Shown piece by piece: positions 53,487-63,200 of a stretch of DNA of 64,000 bases. The notes beneath the pieces were generated by a model. That model was not told the DNA's origin, did no database searches, and saw nothing but the letters and a program-made list of their open reading frames with translations. The position numbers were made by a program, and so were the translations under genes. The stretch comes from an uncultured Pelagibacteraceae bacterium. GTDB lineage: Bacteria > Pseudomonadota > Alphaproteobacteria > Pelagibacterales > Pelagibacteraceae. The stretch covers positions 173,512 to 237,511 of the forward strand of contig CACNIK010000002.1 of NCBI GenBank assembly GCA_902620525.1. Direction: 5' to 3'. The stretch's first letter is position 1. Each line of letters opens with the position of its first letter.

Positions 53487-56162
53487 ATGAAATTTAATAG
53501 TAAAAATTCCTTTAAATCATTAGGTACTCTTAATTCTTCTGGTAAAGATTATAAATACTTCAATTTAAAAACTGCAGAAAAAAATGGTTTAGAGGGCATA
53601 TCTAAATTACCAAAGTCACTCAAAGTTTTATTAGAAAACCTTCTGAGATATGAGGACAATGTAACGGTAGATAAAAAACAAATATTAGCTTTAAAAGATT
53701 GGCTTAAAAACAAAAAATCAAATATAGAAATTGCATACAGACCTGCACGTACTTTATTACAAGATTATACAGGAATTCCGGCCATTGCCGATTTAGCAGC
53801 CATGAGAGACGCCGTTAAAGATAAAAATAAAGATCCAGAAAAAATTAATCCATTATCTACTGTTGATTTAGTTATAGACCATTCAGTAATGGTCGATGAA
53901 TATGCATCCGGAAAATCATTTAATCAAAATGTTGAAAGAGAATTTTTAAGAAACGGTGAGCGATACTCATTTTTAAAATGGGGACAGAAAGCATTTGATA
54001 ATTTTAGAGTTGTACCTCCAGGGACAGGAATTTGTCACCAAGTAAATTTAGAATATTTATCCAAAGTTGTCTGGTCATCAAAAAGTGGAAATGATTTATA
54101 TGCTTATCCAGATACTTTAGTTGGAACCGATAGTCATACAACAATGGTTAATGGATTATCAGTTTTAGGCTGGGGTGTTGGAGGAATAGAAGCTGAGGCT
54201 GCAATGTTAGGTCAGCCAATTTCAATGTTAATTCCAGAAGTCGTTGGCGTAGAGCTTAAAGGAAAATTAAAAGAAGGAACAACTGCAACAGACTTAGTTT
54301 TAATTATTGTTGAAATGCTAAGAAAAAAAGGTGTAGTTGGAAAATTTGTTGAGTTTTATGGAGAGGGTTTAAAAAATTTAACTTTAGCTGATAGAGCAAC
54401 GATCGCAAATATGGCTCCTGAATATGGAGCAACATGTGGTTTCTTTCCAGTTGATGACGAAACTCTTAAATATTTAAAATTATCTGGAAGAGATCAAGAA
54501 ACAATAGATTTAGTCGAGCAATATTCAAAAGAACAAGGTCTTTGGGCAAGCAATGATGTTGTGTTCACCGATACTCTTTCATTAGAAGTTAGTAGTGTAG
54601 TTACAAGCATTTCTGGACCAAAACGACCACAGGATAAAGTTTTACTTACAGAGGCTTCAACTGCTTTTGCAAAAGTTTATAAAGAAAATGCAAATAGAGA
54701 TAAGTCTATCGAAGCTAAGGTTGAAGGGGCCGACTTTAATATAAAAGATGGTGATATTGTAATAGCTGCGATAACATCATGCACAAATACCTCAAATCCG
54801 AGCGTAATGATTGGCGCAGGTCTTTTAGCGAAGAAAGCTCATGAAAAAGGACTTAAAGTTAAACCCTGGGTAAAAACTTCATTAGCACCAGGATCACAAG
54901 TTGTAACTGACTATTTAAAAAAAGCAGGTTTAAATAAATATTTAGATGAACTTGGTTTTAATTTAGTTGGTTATGGCTGTACTACTTGTATTGGCAACTC
55001 TGGGCCTTTAAATCAAAATATATCAGATGCAATAAACAAAAATGATCTTTACGCTGTTTCAGTTTTATCTGGAAATAGAAATTTCGAAGGAAGAATTAAT
55101 CCAGATGTAAAAGCAAATTACTTAGCTTCACCCCCACTTGTTGTAGCTTATGCTCTGGCAGGTAACATGAATTTTGATATGTATAAATCTGCACTTGGTA
55201 AAGATAAAAATGGCAAAGATGTTTTTTTAAAAGACATTTGGCCAAGCAATAAAGAGATTGAGGATTTAATGTTAAGTTCTTTAAATGCAGATATGTTTAA
55301 ACAAAGATATTCAAATGTTTCAGAAGGACCTAAAGAATGGCAAGCTATTAATACAACAGATAGCGATATTTATAACTGGGAAGCTAATTCTACGTATGTG
55401 AAAAGACCACCATTTTTTGATGATTTACCAGATCAACCAGAAGGATTTAAACCAATTAACGATGCTAGAATTCTTTTATTGTTAGCTGACACAGTAACAA
55501 CTGATCATATTTCACCAGCAGGAAGTATAAAAAAAGATAGCCCGACAGGTGATTATTTTATGAAACATCAAATACAACAAAAGGATTTCAATTCTTACGG
55601 CGCAAGAAGAGGAAATCATGAAGTAATGATGAGAGGAACTTTTGGTAATATTAAAATAAGAAATGAAATGGCTCCTGGCACTGAGGGTGGGTTTACAACG
55701 TTACAGCCAGATGGGAAAGTAATGAGCGTCTACGAGGCTGCAATGGAATATAAAAAAAGAAAGAATGATTTAGTTGTTATAGCTGGTAAAGAATATGGAA
55801 CGGGTTCATCGAGAGATTGGGCAGCTAAAGGGACTAAGCTTTTAGGAATTAAAGCTGTTTTAGCAGAGAGTTTTGAAAGAATTCATAGATCAAATTTAAT
55901 TGGAATGGGAGTTTTACCTCTTCAATTTAAAGAGGGTTTTAACCGAAAGAAATTAAATATTACAGGTGCAGAATTAGTTTCAGTTATTAATATTGATAAA
56001 GGCGTTAAGCCAAGACAAGAAGTAACTTGTGAGATTAAATATCAAGACGGTACAAGTAAAAAGATTCAAATGCTTTGTAGAATTGACACTGCTAATGAAG
56101 TTGAGTACTACAAAAATGGAGGAATTTTACAGTACGTTTTAAGAAATATGCTTGCTAATTAG
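53487..56162 (+). CDS. acnA: Aconitate hydratase A
   Basis: TCA-cycle enzyme interconverting citrate and isocitrate, with a 4Fe-4S cluster. 891 residues, the AcnA/IRP1 length. The cluster ligands are C432 (ITSCTNTSNPSVMIGAG), C498 and C501 (YGCTTCIGNSGPL), as in E. coli AcnA. Domain 1 has VPPGTGICHQVNLEYL and DTLVGTDSHTTMVNGLSVLGWGVGGIEAEAAMLGQP. The swivel domain near the end has GKEYGTGSSRDWAAKG and GMGVLPLQF. The prpD gene begins at the next base after the stop. Confidence 0.98.
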   Translation: MKFNSKNSFKSLGTLNSSGKDYKYFNLKTAEKNGLEGISKLPKSLKVLLENLLRYEDNVTVDKKQILALKDWLKNKKSNIEIAYRPARTLLQDYTGIPAIADLAAMRDAVKDKNKDPEKINPLSTVDLVIDHSVMVDEYASGKSFNQNVEREFLRNGERYSFLKWGQKAFDNFRVVPPGTGICHQVNLEYLSKVVWSSKSGNDLYAYPDTLVGTDSHTTMVNGLSVLGWGVGGIEAEAAMLGQPISMLIPEVVGVELKGKLKEGTTATDLVLIIVEMLRKKGVVGKFVEFYGEGLKNLTLADRATIANMAPEYGATCGFFPVDDETLKYLKLSGRDQETIDLVEQYSKEQGLWASNDVVFTDTLSLEVSSVVTSISGPKRPQDKVLLTEASTAFAKVYKENANRDKSIEAKVEGADFNIKDGDIVIAAITSCTNTSNPSVMIGAGLLAKKAHEKGLKVKPWVKTSLAPGSQVVTDYLKKAGLNKYLDELGFNLVGYGCTTCIGNSGPLNQNISDAINKNDLYAVSVLSGNRNFEGRINPDVKANYLASPPLVVAYALAGNMNFDMYKSALGKDKNGKDVFLKDIWPSNKEIEDLMLSSLNADMFKQRYSNVSEGPKEWQAINTTDSDIYNWEANSTYVKRPPFFDDLPDQPEGFKPINDARILLLLADTVTTDHISPAGSIKKDSPTGDYFMKHQIQQKDFNSYGARRGNHEVMMRGTFGNIKIRNEMAPGTEGGFTTLQPDGKVMSVYEAAMEYKKRKNDLVVIAGKEYGTGSSRDWAAKGTKLLGIKAVLAESFERIHRSNLIGMGVLPLQFKEGFNRKKLNITGAELVSVINIDKGVKPRQEVTCEIKYQDGTSKKIQMLCRIDTANEVEYYKNGGILQYVLRNMLAN

Positions 56163-57668
56163 ATGAGAGATATCAAAGTAAAAGTTCATCCATCAAAATC
56201 AAATCTTAAAAAAGAAGATCAATTAGCTTGGAAAATTGCAGAAATCGCCTCAGACAAAGCAAAAATTGATAAAGATGCAGTTGATATGGTTATTAATAGA
56301 ATTATTGATAACGCATCAGTTGCTATTGCCTCGTTTAATAGAAGACCTGTTATTTCAGCAAGAGAAATGGCTTTAGCGCATTCAAGAAAATTTGGAGCAA
56401 CTGTCTTTGGTTTAAACGCAAAAATTAAAGTGGATTGTGAATGGGCTGCATGGGCAAATGGTACAGCTGTAAGAGAATTAGACTTTCACGATACTTTTTT
56501 GGCAGCAGATTACAGTCATCCAGGTGATAATATTCCTGCAATCCTTGCAGTTGCTCAACAAAAACGATGTAATGGTAAAGATTTAATTAAAGGAATACTT
56601 ACAGGTTACGAAGTACAAGTTAATTTAGTAAAGGGTATTTGCTTACATGAACATAAAATTGATCACATAGCTCACTTAGGTCCTAGCGTAGCAGCTGGAT
56701 TAGGAAGTTTATTAAATTTAAAAACAGATCAAATTTATCAATCCGTTCAGCAAGCATTACATATCACTGTTTCAACAAGACAATCTAGAAAAGGAGAAAT
56801 TTCTAGTTGGAAAGCTTTTGCACCAGCTCATGCAGGTAAGCTTGCGGTAGAAGCTGTAGATAGATGTATGAGAGGTGAGGGCGCACCATCTCCAATATAC
56901 GAGGGAGAAGATAGTGTTATTGCGTATGTTTTATCAGGACCTGATAAAGAATATATAGTTCCATTACCAAATGTTAATGAACCTAAAAGAGCAATACTTG
57001 AAACTTATACAAAAGAACATTCAGCAGAATATCAATCCCAAGCTTTAATTGATCTAGCTAGAAGTTTACATAAAAAAATTTCCAACATAAATAATATCGA
57101 AAATATTGTGATTGAAACAAGTCATCATACCCACTACGTAATCGGTACTGGAGCAAACGATCCTCAAAAAATGGATCCCAAAGCAAGCCGGGAAACTTTA
57201 GACCATTCTATAATGTATATTTTTGCTGTAGCACTTGAAGACGGTGCGTGGCATCACGTAAAATCCTACACCCCTCAAAGAGCACAAAGAAAAAGCACAT
57301 TAGAACTTTGGCGTAAAATCTCTACTAAAGAGGATTCAAAATGGACTGAAAAATATCACGATCCTAACCCTAAAAACAAATGTTTCGGTGGAAAAGTAAT
57401 CATTACTATGAGAGATGGATCAATGATATCAGAAGAAATAAATGTTGCCGATGCTCATCCAGCTGGAAAGAGACCTTTTAAACGTAAAGAGTATATAAAT
57501 AAATTTAAAACTTTGACTGATGGAATTATTTCTACAAAAGAATCAGATCGATTTCTAAAGTGTGTACAAAATCTTACTAAGTTAAAGGCTAAAGATTTAA
57601 TGGGTTTAAATGTTGAAGTTAAATCTTCGATAAAAGATAAATCAAAAAGAAGCAAAGGAATTTTTTAA
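56163..57668 (+). CDS. prpD: 2-methylcitrate dehydratase PrpD (MmgE/PrpD family)
   Basis: Dehydrates 2-methylcitrate to 2-methyl-cis-aconitate in propionate oxidation. 501 residues, close to E. coli PrpD (483). Family features: [27 protein letters not shown] [42 protein letters not shown] near 95-135, [17 protein letters not shown] near 168, and [19 protein letters not shown] near 217. The start codon follows the acnA stop directly. In other bacteria an aconitase makes the next hydration in the same pathway, which fits the pairing. prpB and prpC are not in the window. Confidence 0.9.
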   Translation: MRDIKVKVHPSKSNLKKEDQLAWKIAEIASDKAKIDKDAVDMVINRIIDNASVAIASFNRRPVISAREMALAHSRKFGATVFGLNAKIKVDCEWAAWANGTAVRELDFHDTFLAADYSHPGDNIPAILAVAQQKRCNGKDLIKGILTGYEVQVNLVKGICLHEHKIDHIAHLGPSVAAGLGSLLNLKTDQIYQSVQQALHITVSTRQSRKGEISSWKAFAPAHAGKLAVEAVDRCMRGEGAPSPIYEGEDSVIAYVLSGPDKEYIVPLPNVNEPKRAILETYTKEHSAEYQSQALIDLARSLHKKISNINNIENIVIETSHHTHYVIGTGANDPQKMDPKASRETLDHSIMYIFAVALEDGAWHHVKSYTPQRAQRKSTLELWRKISTKEDSKWTEKYHDPNPKNKCFGGKVIITMRDGSMISEEINVADAHPAGKRPFKRKEYINKFKTLTDGIISTKESDRFLKCVQNLTKLKAKDLMGLNVEVKSSIKDKSKRSKGIF

Positions 57669-58631
57669 TTATTTTATTTTTTTTGCAAGATCGTTGGCAC
57701 TTAGCCAAGCGTTTTCAACCTTTGGACCGTTTAACCAATCACCACAAATACCTAAATTATATTTTTTATCCCACAAGCTTAAATAAGATGTCCCTTGAAA
57801 GTTATATGAATATTTCCATCCATGAATTTTTTTAAAAATTATTTTATTTTTTTCAAAGCCTGTTAGTTCAATAAAGCGCGTTATTAATTGACTCATTATT
57901 GATTTATCAATTTTATACTTATTTATAGTTTTTTTTGACCAATTTATTGTCGCTTGGAGTGTCCATAAATTTAAATTTGATTTAAATCTTTTTTTACTAT
58001 TTTCATTAGCCGCCCAAGCTAAAATATTATCATTAAATTTGATCGAACTAATAGGTAGATTTTTTTGATTTTTAAAAGCTATCATAACAGTAATGTTTGG
58101 TTGCATCTGAACTTTAAGTTTCAAGATCTTTTTATTTAAGTATTTTTTTGCTAACCTTTTTAATTGAGGAAAAGGGCAAGTTAATATTAAAGATTTAAAT
58201 TGATATTTTGATTTATCTTCTAAAGTTATTTCCCAAAAATATTTATTGAAATTAATCTTCGTGATTGGTGAACTAAACGATTTCTTTATATTTTTTAAAT
58301 TATATTTAGCTAAATCATTATTAGCTTTTTTCCCTATGTATTTTATTGAAGAAGTTTTTTTCTCAAATGTAAAATCTAAATGATTTTCATTCCAAGTTTT
58401 TAAAATATTATTTTTGTAAAGTTTTTTTATGTATTTAGTAAATAATTTTGTCTTTGGAGAAATATATTGAACACCATGATCAAAACTTAAATTATTTTTA
58501 AATCTTTTGTTTGAAGAGCGTCCTCCAGGACCACGGGCTTTATCAAAGACTTGTACCGAGTATTTTTTAGATAAAATGTTTGCTATTGTAGACCCAGATA
58601 CTCCGGATCCCAAAACACAAAAATCTATCAT
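57669..58631 (-). CDS. FAD-dependent oxidoreductase (renalase/amine-oxidase-like)
   Basis: 320 residues. The FAD motif FCVLGSGVSGSTIANILSKKYSVQVFDKARGPGGRSSNKRF is at the start, then LSFDHGVQYISPKTKLF, both typical of the renalase-like NAD(P)/FAD proteins of proteobacteria. The closing flavin motif NLGICGDWLNGPKVENAWLSANDLA near 292-316 is intact. It is very Lys- and Asn-rich, in line with AT-rich DNA. The substrate is unknown. Its stop-side neighbour prpD is convergent with no gap, and it overlaps the upstream YjbE gene by 4 bp. Confidence 0.87.
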   Translation of the reverse strand: MIDFCVLGSGVSGSTIANILSKKYSVQVFDKARGPGGRSSNKRFKNNLSFDHGVQYISPKTKLFTKYIKKLYKNNILKTWNENHLDFTFEKKTSSIKYIGKKANNDLAKYNLKNIKKSFSSPITKINFNKYFWEITLEDKSKYQFKSLILTCPFPQLKRLAKKYLNKKILKLKVQMQPNITVMIAFKNQKNLPISSIKFNDNILAWAANENSKKRFKSNLNLWTLQATINWSKKTINKYKIDKSIMSQLITRFIELTGFEKNKIIFKKIHGWKYSYNFQGTSYLSLWDKKYNLGICGDWLNGPKVENAWLSANDLAKKIK

Positions 58632-59248
58632 ATACTAAATAAGAATTCGTATTGTTCTTTTATTGTAAGAACATCAAGATTTACTAGTCCACCAATGATT
58701 AGTTGTAATGCAACTATTATAATTACAAATATTCCTACATAACCTAACCATTTATGATCCTTAATATAATTAGCAAAATAAGTTGCAAGTGTTGCAACTA
58801 AGAAAACTGAGAGCAGTAATCCAGTTATCATCAAATAATAGTAGTCTTTTGCTGCTCCAACTACTCCTAACACATTATCAAAACTGAGAGTAATATCGGC
58901 TATTAAAATTCTATAAACACCAGTTTTAAAGGATACAGGTTCTTTAGATTTTAATTCTGGTGATTTAATTTTATTCTTACCAAATAAATCTTGTCTAATA
59001 TTGTAGACAATCCATAAAAGTGCCAACCCACCTAAAATCTTTATCCACGCGTATTCAAGCATGTAATCTGTGCCAAAAGCAAAAAATATTCTAAAAATAA
59101 AAGCTCCCGCTACACCCCAAGCAATTATTTTCTTTTTATTTTGAGGAGCGAAATTTGCAGCTATAAGACCTATAATGATCGCGTTATCAGCTGCCATCAC
59201 AATATCAATTAGTATGATTTGTATAGCAATTACGAATTGTTCTAACAT
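58628..59248 (-). CDS. TerC/YjbE family integral membrane protein
   Basis: 206 residues with six to seven helices. IIIDIVMAADNAIIIGLIAANFAP near 12-35 holds the Asp-containing motif of the TerC family (D-x-x-x-A-x-D-N), which repeats in the second half as IADITLSFDNVLGVVGAAKDYY near 112-133. These acidic motifs are probably metal sites, and YjbE/TerC relatives handle manganese or other metals at the membrane. Substrate is inferred from the family. It is translationally coupled to the FAD protein downstream (ATGA overlap) and divergent from the MATE gene (59-bp gap). Confidence 0.88.
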   Translation of the reverse strand: MLEQFVIAIQIILIDIVMAADNAIIIGLIAANFAPQNKKKIIAWGVAGAFIFRIFFAFGTDYMLEYAWIKILGGLALLWIVYNIRQDLFGKNKIKSPELKSKEPVSFKTGVYRILIADITLSFDNVLGVVGAAKDYYYLMITGLLLSVFLVATLATYFANYIKDHKWLGYVGIFVIIIVALQLIIGGLVNLDVLTIKEQYEFLFSI

Positions 59249-59307
59249 TTTATAAACTTCTTATATAATTTAATTGTTTCATAATAAAGAATAATTTATC
59301 CATAGAC

Positions 59308-60642
59308 ATGTTCAGTTTAAGGCTTTCTTCAAATGTAACAAAATGGCAAATTTTTAAATTATCCATTCCTATTTTTTTTTCAAATTTGGCTATACCTTTA
59401 GTCGGTATTGTAGACACAGGTCTTATGGGCCACCTTGAGAGTGAAAAATACTTAATTGCTGTGAGTATAGCTTCAACTTTTTTAACAATTATTTTCTGGA
59501 GTTTTGGATTTTTGAGAATGGGTACAGTTGGTTTGGTATCGCAAACATTTGGAAAAAGCGATTATAGGGAATTGGTAAATATAATACTTAGAAATTTCTG
59601 TATAGCTTTCATCATTGCTTTTTTGATAATTATTTTAAAACCAGTTTTAATAGATATTATTTTTGAAATATTTGGCGCTTCCTCTGAAACTAATTCTTAT
59701 ATTAAAGATTATATTTCAATACGTGTATTTTCTGCGCCTGCAGAGCTTACTATTTATATTTTAATCGGATTTTTTCTTGGTATTCAAAGAACTATAATTT
59801 CAAGCTCTCTAATAATCATGTTAAGTATCTTAAATATCTGTTTTAGTATTTATTTTGTAAATGAATTAGGTTTAAATGTTAAAGGAGTTGCATTTGGAAC
59901 ATTACTATCATCTTACATCACATTCTTATCATTTTCAGCTTATACATATTTTTATTTTATCAAAAGATTTAAAGTCATTCCAAGATTTGCATATAAAAAA
60001 TTATTTAACTTTAAAAAAATATTTAAACTTTTAATTATCAATTTTAATATTTTTATTAGAACTGTTCTTTTAACCTTTTCCTTTTTTTGGATAACTTATC
60101 TTGGTTCTACTCTTGGTGAAGAATATGTGGCTGTAAATGCAGTTCTCCTACAACTAATTTTTATTTCTTCCTTTTTTTTAGATGCTTATGCTTTCTCAAC
60201 TGAGGGAATTATAGGCTATGCTTTAGGAAAAAAATCTTTAAAAATGTTTAGTAGTACAGTAAAGAGCTCTTTAATTTTAAGTTTTATTACTGGTATATTA
60301 ATTTCAATTTTTTTTCTTTTCTTGGCAAAAGAAATTATAAACTTAATAACTGATTTGGAATTTTTAAGATTTTTAACTTATAAATACTTAATTTGGATAA
60401 TTTTTATTCCACCAATAGCATCTATTGCTTATCAGCTTGATGGAATTTTTATTGGCGCAACCCAAACTAAAGAACTTAGAAATGCCATGATAGTCTCTGT
60501 TATTATATATCTTTTTTTATCGGTTTTTCTTACTAAACAATTACATAATTATGGAATATGGTTTTCTTTGTTATTATTTATGATACTTAGGGCATCTACT
60601 TTACATTTTTATTTTTCAAAAATATTAAATAGATTTAAATGA
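59308..60642 (+). CDS. MATE family efflux transporter
   Basis: 444 residues with twelve helices, multidrug/metabolite antiporter using Na+ or H+. SIPIFFSNLAIPLVGIVDTGLMGHLESEKYLIAVSIASTFLTIIFWSFGFLRMGTVGLVSQTFGK at 20-85 is the classic DinF-like N-terminus. ILIGFFLGIQRTIISS near 151 and IDGIFIGATQTKELRNAM-like LDGIFIGATQTKELRNAM near 378 are also typical of the DinF subgroup. Cargo is unknown. It overlaps the EamA gene by 4 bp. Confidence 0.92.
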   Translation: MFSLRLSSNVTKWQIFKLSIPIFFSNLAIPLVGIVDTGLMGHLESEKYLIAVSIASTFLTIIFWSFGFLRMGTVGLVSQTFGKSDYRELVNIILRNFCIAFIIAFLIIILKPVLIDIIFEIFGASSETNSYIKDYISIRVFSAPAELTIYILIGFFLGIQRTIISSSLIIMLSILNICFSIYFVNELGLNVKGVAFGTLLSSYITFLSFSAYTYFYFIKRFKVIPRFAYKKLFNFKKIFKLLIINFNIFIRTVLLTFSFFWITYLGSTLGEEYVAVNAVLLQLIFISSFFLDAYAFSTEGIIGYALGKKSLKMFSSTVKSSLILSFITGILISIFFLFLAKEIINLITDLEFLRFLTYKYLIWIIFIPPIASIAYQLDGIFIGATQTKELRNAMIVSVIIYLFLSVFLTKQLHNYGIWFSLLLFMILRASTLHFYFSKILNRFK

Positions 60643-61505
60643 ATATAATTTATAAAATACCTGGTTATATACTTTGTTTACTCGGTGGTTTTTTTTTAAG
60701 TTGGGGAGGTCTAATAATACGGTCTTTTGAAACTAATGATATTTGGCAAATACTTTTAATAAGATCTTTATTTTTTATAATTGCTTTAACAGCTTTTTTA
60801 TTTCTAACCTACAAAAAAAATACAATTAAAGTAGTAAAAAATTCAGGAATTCCTGCTATCATTGCAGGTTTATTTTTATCACTCAGCTTTGTAGCTTATG
60901 TTGTGGCTATGTCTAAAACAACGGTTGCTAATGTTGTTTTTATAATCAGCACACAAACAATTTTTTTAGCATTATTCGGCTTTTTGTTTCTAAAAGAAAA
61001 AATTACTTTTAAAGGATTAATAGCTATAACCTTGGCTTTTGTAGGCATGTTAGTAATGGTTGGAGACTCTATCAATCAAGGAACTTTATTTGGAAACATA
61101 GTTGCTTTTGCTATTCCAATAAATTTTACAATACTTGTAATGATAATAAGAAAGTTTCCTGATCTCGATATGGTACCAGCTATTTTTTATTCTGGTATTT
61201 TTAGTGGAATATATGGTTTACTTTTAGCAAGTAATCTAACTTTTTCATCAAACGATATTCTAATGGGTTTTTTATTAGGTGTTCCGCAACTTGCTTTTGG
61301 ATTTATATGCGTAACAATAGGAACAAAAACTACTAAGGCTGTAACTGTTGGTCTGCTAATGTTACTAGAAACAATATTCGCGCCTATTTGGGTTTGGATT
61401 TTCTTAAATGAAGTTCCACCAATAAGTGTATTTATAGGAGGCGCGATAGTAATATCTGCTGTTATTTTAAAAAGTTTCGATAAATCACTAAAAATAAGCG
61501 ACTAA
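60639..61505 (+). CDS. EamA/DMT-family transporter
   Basis: 288 residues with ten helices, two EamA repeats (about 8-140 and 153-284). LGGFFLSWGGLIIRSFETNDIWQILLIRSLFF near 15-46 and VVAMSKTTVANVVFIISTQTIFLALFGFLFLKEKITFKGLIAI near 88-130 are family-typical, with the repeated end ...LLMLLETIFAPIWVWIFLNEVPPISVFIGGAIVI. The start overlaps the MATE stop (ATGA), so two efflux-type genes are translated together. Export of metabolites is the usual role; the direction and substrate cannot be read. Confidence 0.88.
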   Translation: MNIIYKIPGYILCLLGGFFLSWGGLIIRSFETNDIWQILLIRSLFFIIALTAFLFLTYKKNTIKVVKNSGIPAIIAGLFLSLSFVAYVVAMSKTTVANVVFIISTQTIFLALFGFLFLKEKITFKGLIAITLAFVGMLVMVGDSINQGTLFGNIVAFAIPINFTILVMIIRKFPDLDMVPAIFYSGIFSGIYGLLLASNLTFSSNDILMGFLLGVPQLAFGFICVTIGTKTTKAVTVGLLMLLETIFAPIWVWIFLNEVPPISVFIGGAIVISAVILKSFDKSLKISD

Positions 61506-61516
61506 AATAATTGACT

Positions 61517-61538
61517 TTTTCGTCTTAATGGACGAAAA
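61517..61538 (+). promoter_or_regulatory. Hairpin just upstream of the glycine riboswitch
   Basis: TTTTCGTC (61517-61524), loop TTAATG, GACGAAAA (61531-61538) form a perfect 8-bp stem. TTGACT at 61511-61516 is a good -35 with a weak -10 (GAAAAT, 61534-61539), so the inverted repeat may be an operator over the gcv promoter, or the end of the EamA transcript. It lacks a T-run. Confidence 0.35.
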
Positions 61539-61544
61539 TCCGCC

Positions 61545-61695
61545 TGTAACGGGAGAGTCTATTTTTTTAATATAGCGCCGAAGGAGCAACCACCCCGGAA
61601 ACTCTCAGGCAAAAGGACCGTTGCCGTAATAACTCTGGAAAGCAGGCTTTGCCTCACCGAAGGAGTAAATCTCTCAGGTTTCAAAACAGATGGGG
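61545..61695 (+). promoter_or_regulatory. Tandem glycine riboswitch of the gcv operon
   Basis: Two glycine aptamers lie in a row. Aptamer 1 (about 61551-61620) has GGGAGAGTC, GCGCCGAAGGAGCAA, then ACTCTCAGGCAAAAGGACC. Aptamer 2 (about 61631-61695) has ACTCTGGAAAGCAGG, CACCGAAGGAGTAAA, CTCTCAGGTTTCAAAACAGA and GGGG. Both contain the conserved CCGAAGGAG and CTCAGG cores. Glycine binding switches on glycine cleavage genes in other bacteria, and riboswitch control of glycine use is documented in SAR11. No terminator is visible between it and gcvT, so control may be translational. Confidence 0.95.
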
Positions 61696-61710
61696 TACAA
61701 AAGAGTTATT

Positions 61711-62805
61711 ATGGGTGTACAAAAAACAGCTTTATACGATTTGCACAAAAGTTTAGGAGCAAAATTTGTTCCATTTGCAGGTTATGAAATGCCCATTCAA
61801 TATAGGGATGGTATTGTTAAGGAACATATTTCGACACGAACACACGCAGGTTTTTTTGATGTATCACATATGGGGCAATTTTTTTTAGAGGGAGACGAAA
61901 CCTTAGAAGAAGCCTTAGAAAAAATTATTCCTTCAGATTTAAAGTCATTAAAACTCAATCACTCGAAATATTCTTTTTTACTTAATGATAATGGTGGAAT
62001 TATTGATGATTTAATCGTTACAAAAACTAATAAAGGTTTCTGTATAATTTTAAACGCGGCTTGTAAGGAAAATGATATAAAACATATATCAAAATTTTTA
62101 GATAAAAATCATAATTATTTTTTGAACAATGATTTATCCTTAATCGCACTTCAAGGGCCTAAGTCAGTAGACATTTTAGAGAAACTCATACCAGGTGTTT
62201 CTGAATTGAAATTTATGACAGGAAATAATTTTAGTTATGATAGTGAAAGTCTTTACATAACAAGATCTGGATATACTGGCGAGGATGGTTTTGAAATTTC
62301 AATTTCTAATAAAAAAGTAAAAAACTTAATTGATTTTTTGATAAAAAATGGAGTTAAGCCAATAGGTTTAGGTGCTAGAGATACATTAAGATTAGAAGCT
62401 GGACTTTGTTTATACGGTCATGATTTAAATGAAAAGATTAATCCTATAGAAGCCAATCTTAAATGGGCTATTGCAAAAAAAAGGAAAGAGACTGGTGGCT
62501 TTAATGGATGGAATAAAATTAAAAACTTATTAACAAACGGAAGTGAAAAAATAAGAGTTGGCATTAAACCAGAGGGAAAAGTTATAGCTCGAGAAAATAC
62601 AAAAATTTATTCTTCTAATGGTGAAGAAATAGGTTTTGTTACAAGTGGAACTTTTGGTCCAAGTGTAAACAGACCAGTAGCAATGGGCTATATTAAATCA
62701 GAATTTTCTGAAATTGGAACTCAGATACAGCTAGAAGTCAGAGGGAAAAAACATGGAGGTAAAGTTTCAGAGCTTCCATTTTATAAAAAAAGTTATGTTA
62801 AATAA
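61711..62805 (+). CDS. gcvT: Aminomethyltransferase (glycine cleavage T protein)
   Basis: T protein moves the aminomethyl carbon from GcvH to tetrahydrofolate, making 5,10-methylene-THF and ammonia. 364 residues from ATG 61711 (family-typical start [26 protein letters not shown]). An upstream ATG at 61690 would add seven residues but lies in the last stem of the glycine riboswitch and is unlikely. [14 protein letters not shown] near 51 and [37 protein letters not shown] near 225-262 are hallmark segments. It is followed by gcvH after 14 bp with GAGAGG as RBS, then gcvP. Confidence 0.96.
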   Translation: MGVQKTALYDLHKSLGAKFVPFAGYEMPIQYRDGIVKEHISTRTHAGFFDVSHMGQFFLEGDETLEEALEKIIPSDLKSLKLNHSKYSFLLNDNGGIIDDLIVTKTNKGFCIILNAACKENDIKHISKFLDKNHNYFLNNDLSLIALQGPKSVDILEKLIPGVSELKFMTGNNFSYDSESLYITRSGYTGEDGFEISISNKKVKNLIDFLIKNGVKPIGLGARDTLRLEAGLCLYGHDLNEKINPIEANLKWAIAKKRKETGGFNGWNKIKNLLTNGSEKIRVGIKPEGKVIARENTKIYSSNGEEIGFVTSGTFGPSVNRPVAMGYIKSEFSEIGTQIQLEVRGKKHGGKVSELPFYKKSYVK

Positions 62806-62819
62806 TAAGAGAGGTAAAA

Positions 62820-63200
62820 ATGAGTGAAAAAAAATTTTCAAAAAAACATGAATGGGTTTCTTTAGAAGGTGATATAGCAACAGTTGGTATAACTAAACAT
62901 GCAACTGAAATGCTTGGAGATATAGTTTTTGTTGAAGTGCCTGACGCGGGAAAATCTATAGAGAAAGAGGGCCAGGCCGCTGTTGTTGAGTCGACCAAGG
63001 CAGCTAGTGATGTTTATTCACCAATTTCAGGAGAAGTTACAGAAGGAAATAAGGCTATAGCTGATGATCCAGGAAGTGTTAATGGAGATCCAGAGGGAGC
63101 GAGTTGGTTTTTTAAATTAAAGATTAAAGATAAAGGTGAGCTCGACTCACTAATGTCGAAAGATGAATACGATAAATTTTGTAAGGAGAATCCAAATTAA
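62820..63200 (+). CDS. gcvH: Glycine cleavage system H protein
   Basis: Lipoyl-carrying shuttle protein of the glycine cleavage complex. 126 residues, standard. [66 protein letters not shown] shows the family fold. The lipoyl lysine is in [12 protein letters not shown] (near residue 60). [25 protein letters not shown] [20 protein letters not shown] near 81-100 is also typical. The gcvP start codon follows its stop directly, so H and P are translated in fixed order. Confidence 0.97.
   Translation: MSEKKFSKKHEWVSLEGDIATVGITKHATEMLGDIVFVEVPDAGKSIEKEGQAAVVESTKAASDVYSPISGEVTEGNKAIADDPGSVNGDPEGASWFFKLKIKDKGELDSLMSKDEYDKFCKENPN

Noticed and set aside
61517..61538. 8-bp stem before the glycine riboswitch as terminator of the EamA gene
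   Set aside because: There is no T-run after the second arm (it continues ATCCGCC), so intrinsic termination is unlikely.
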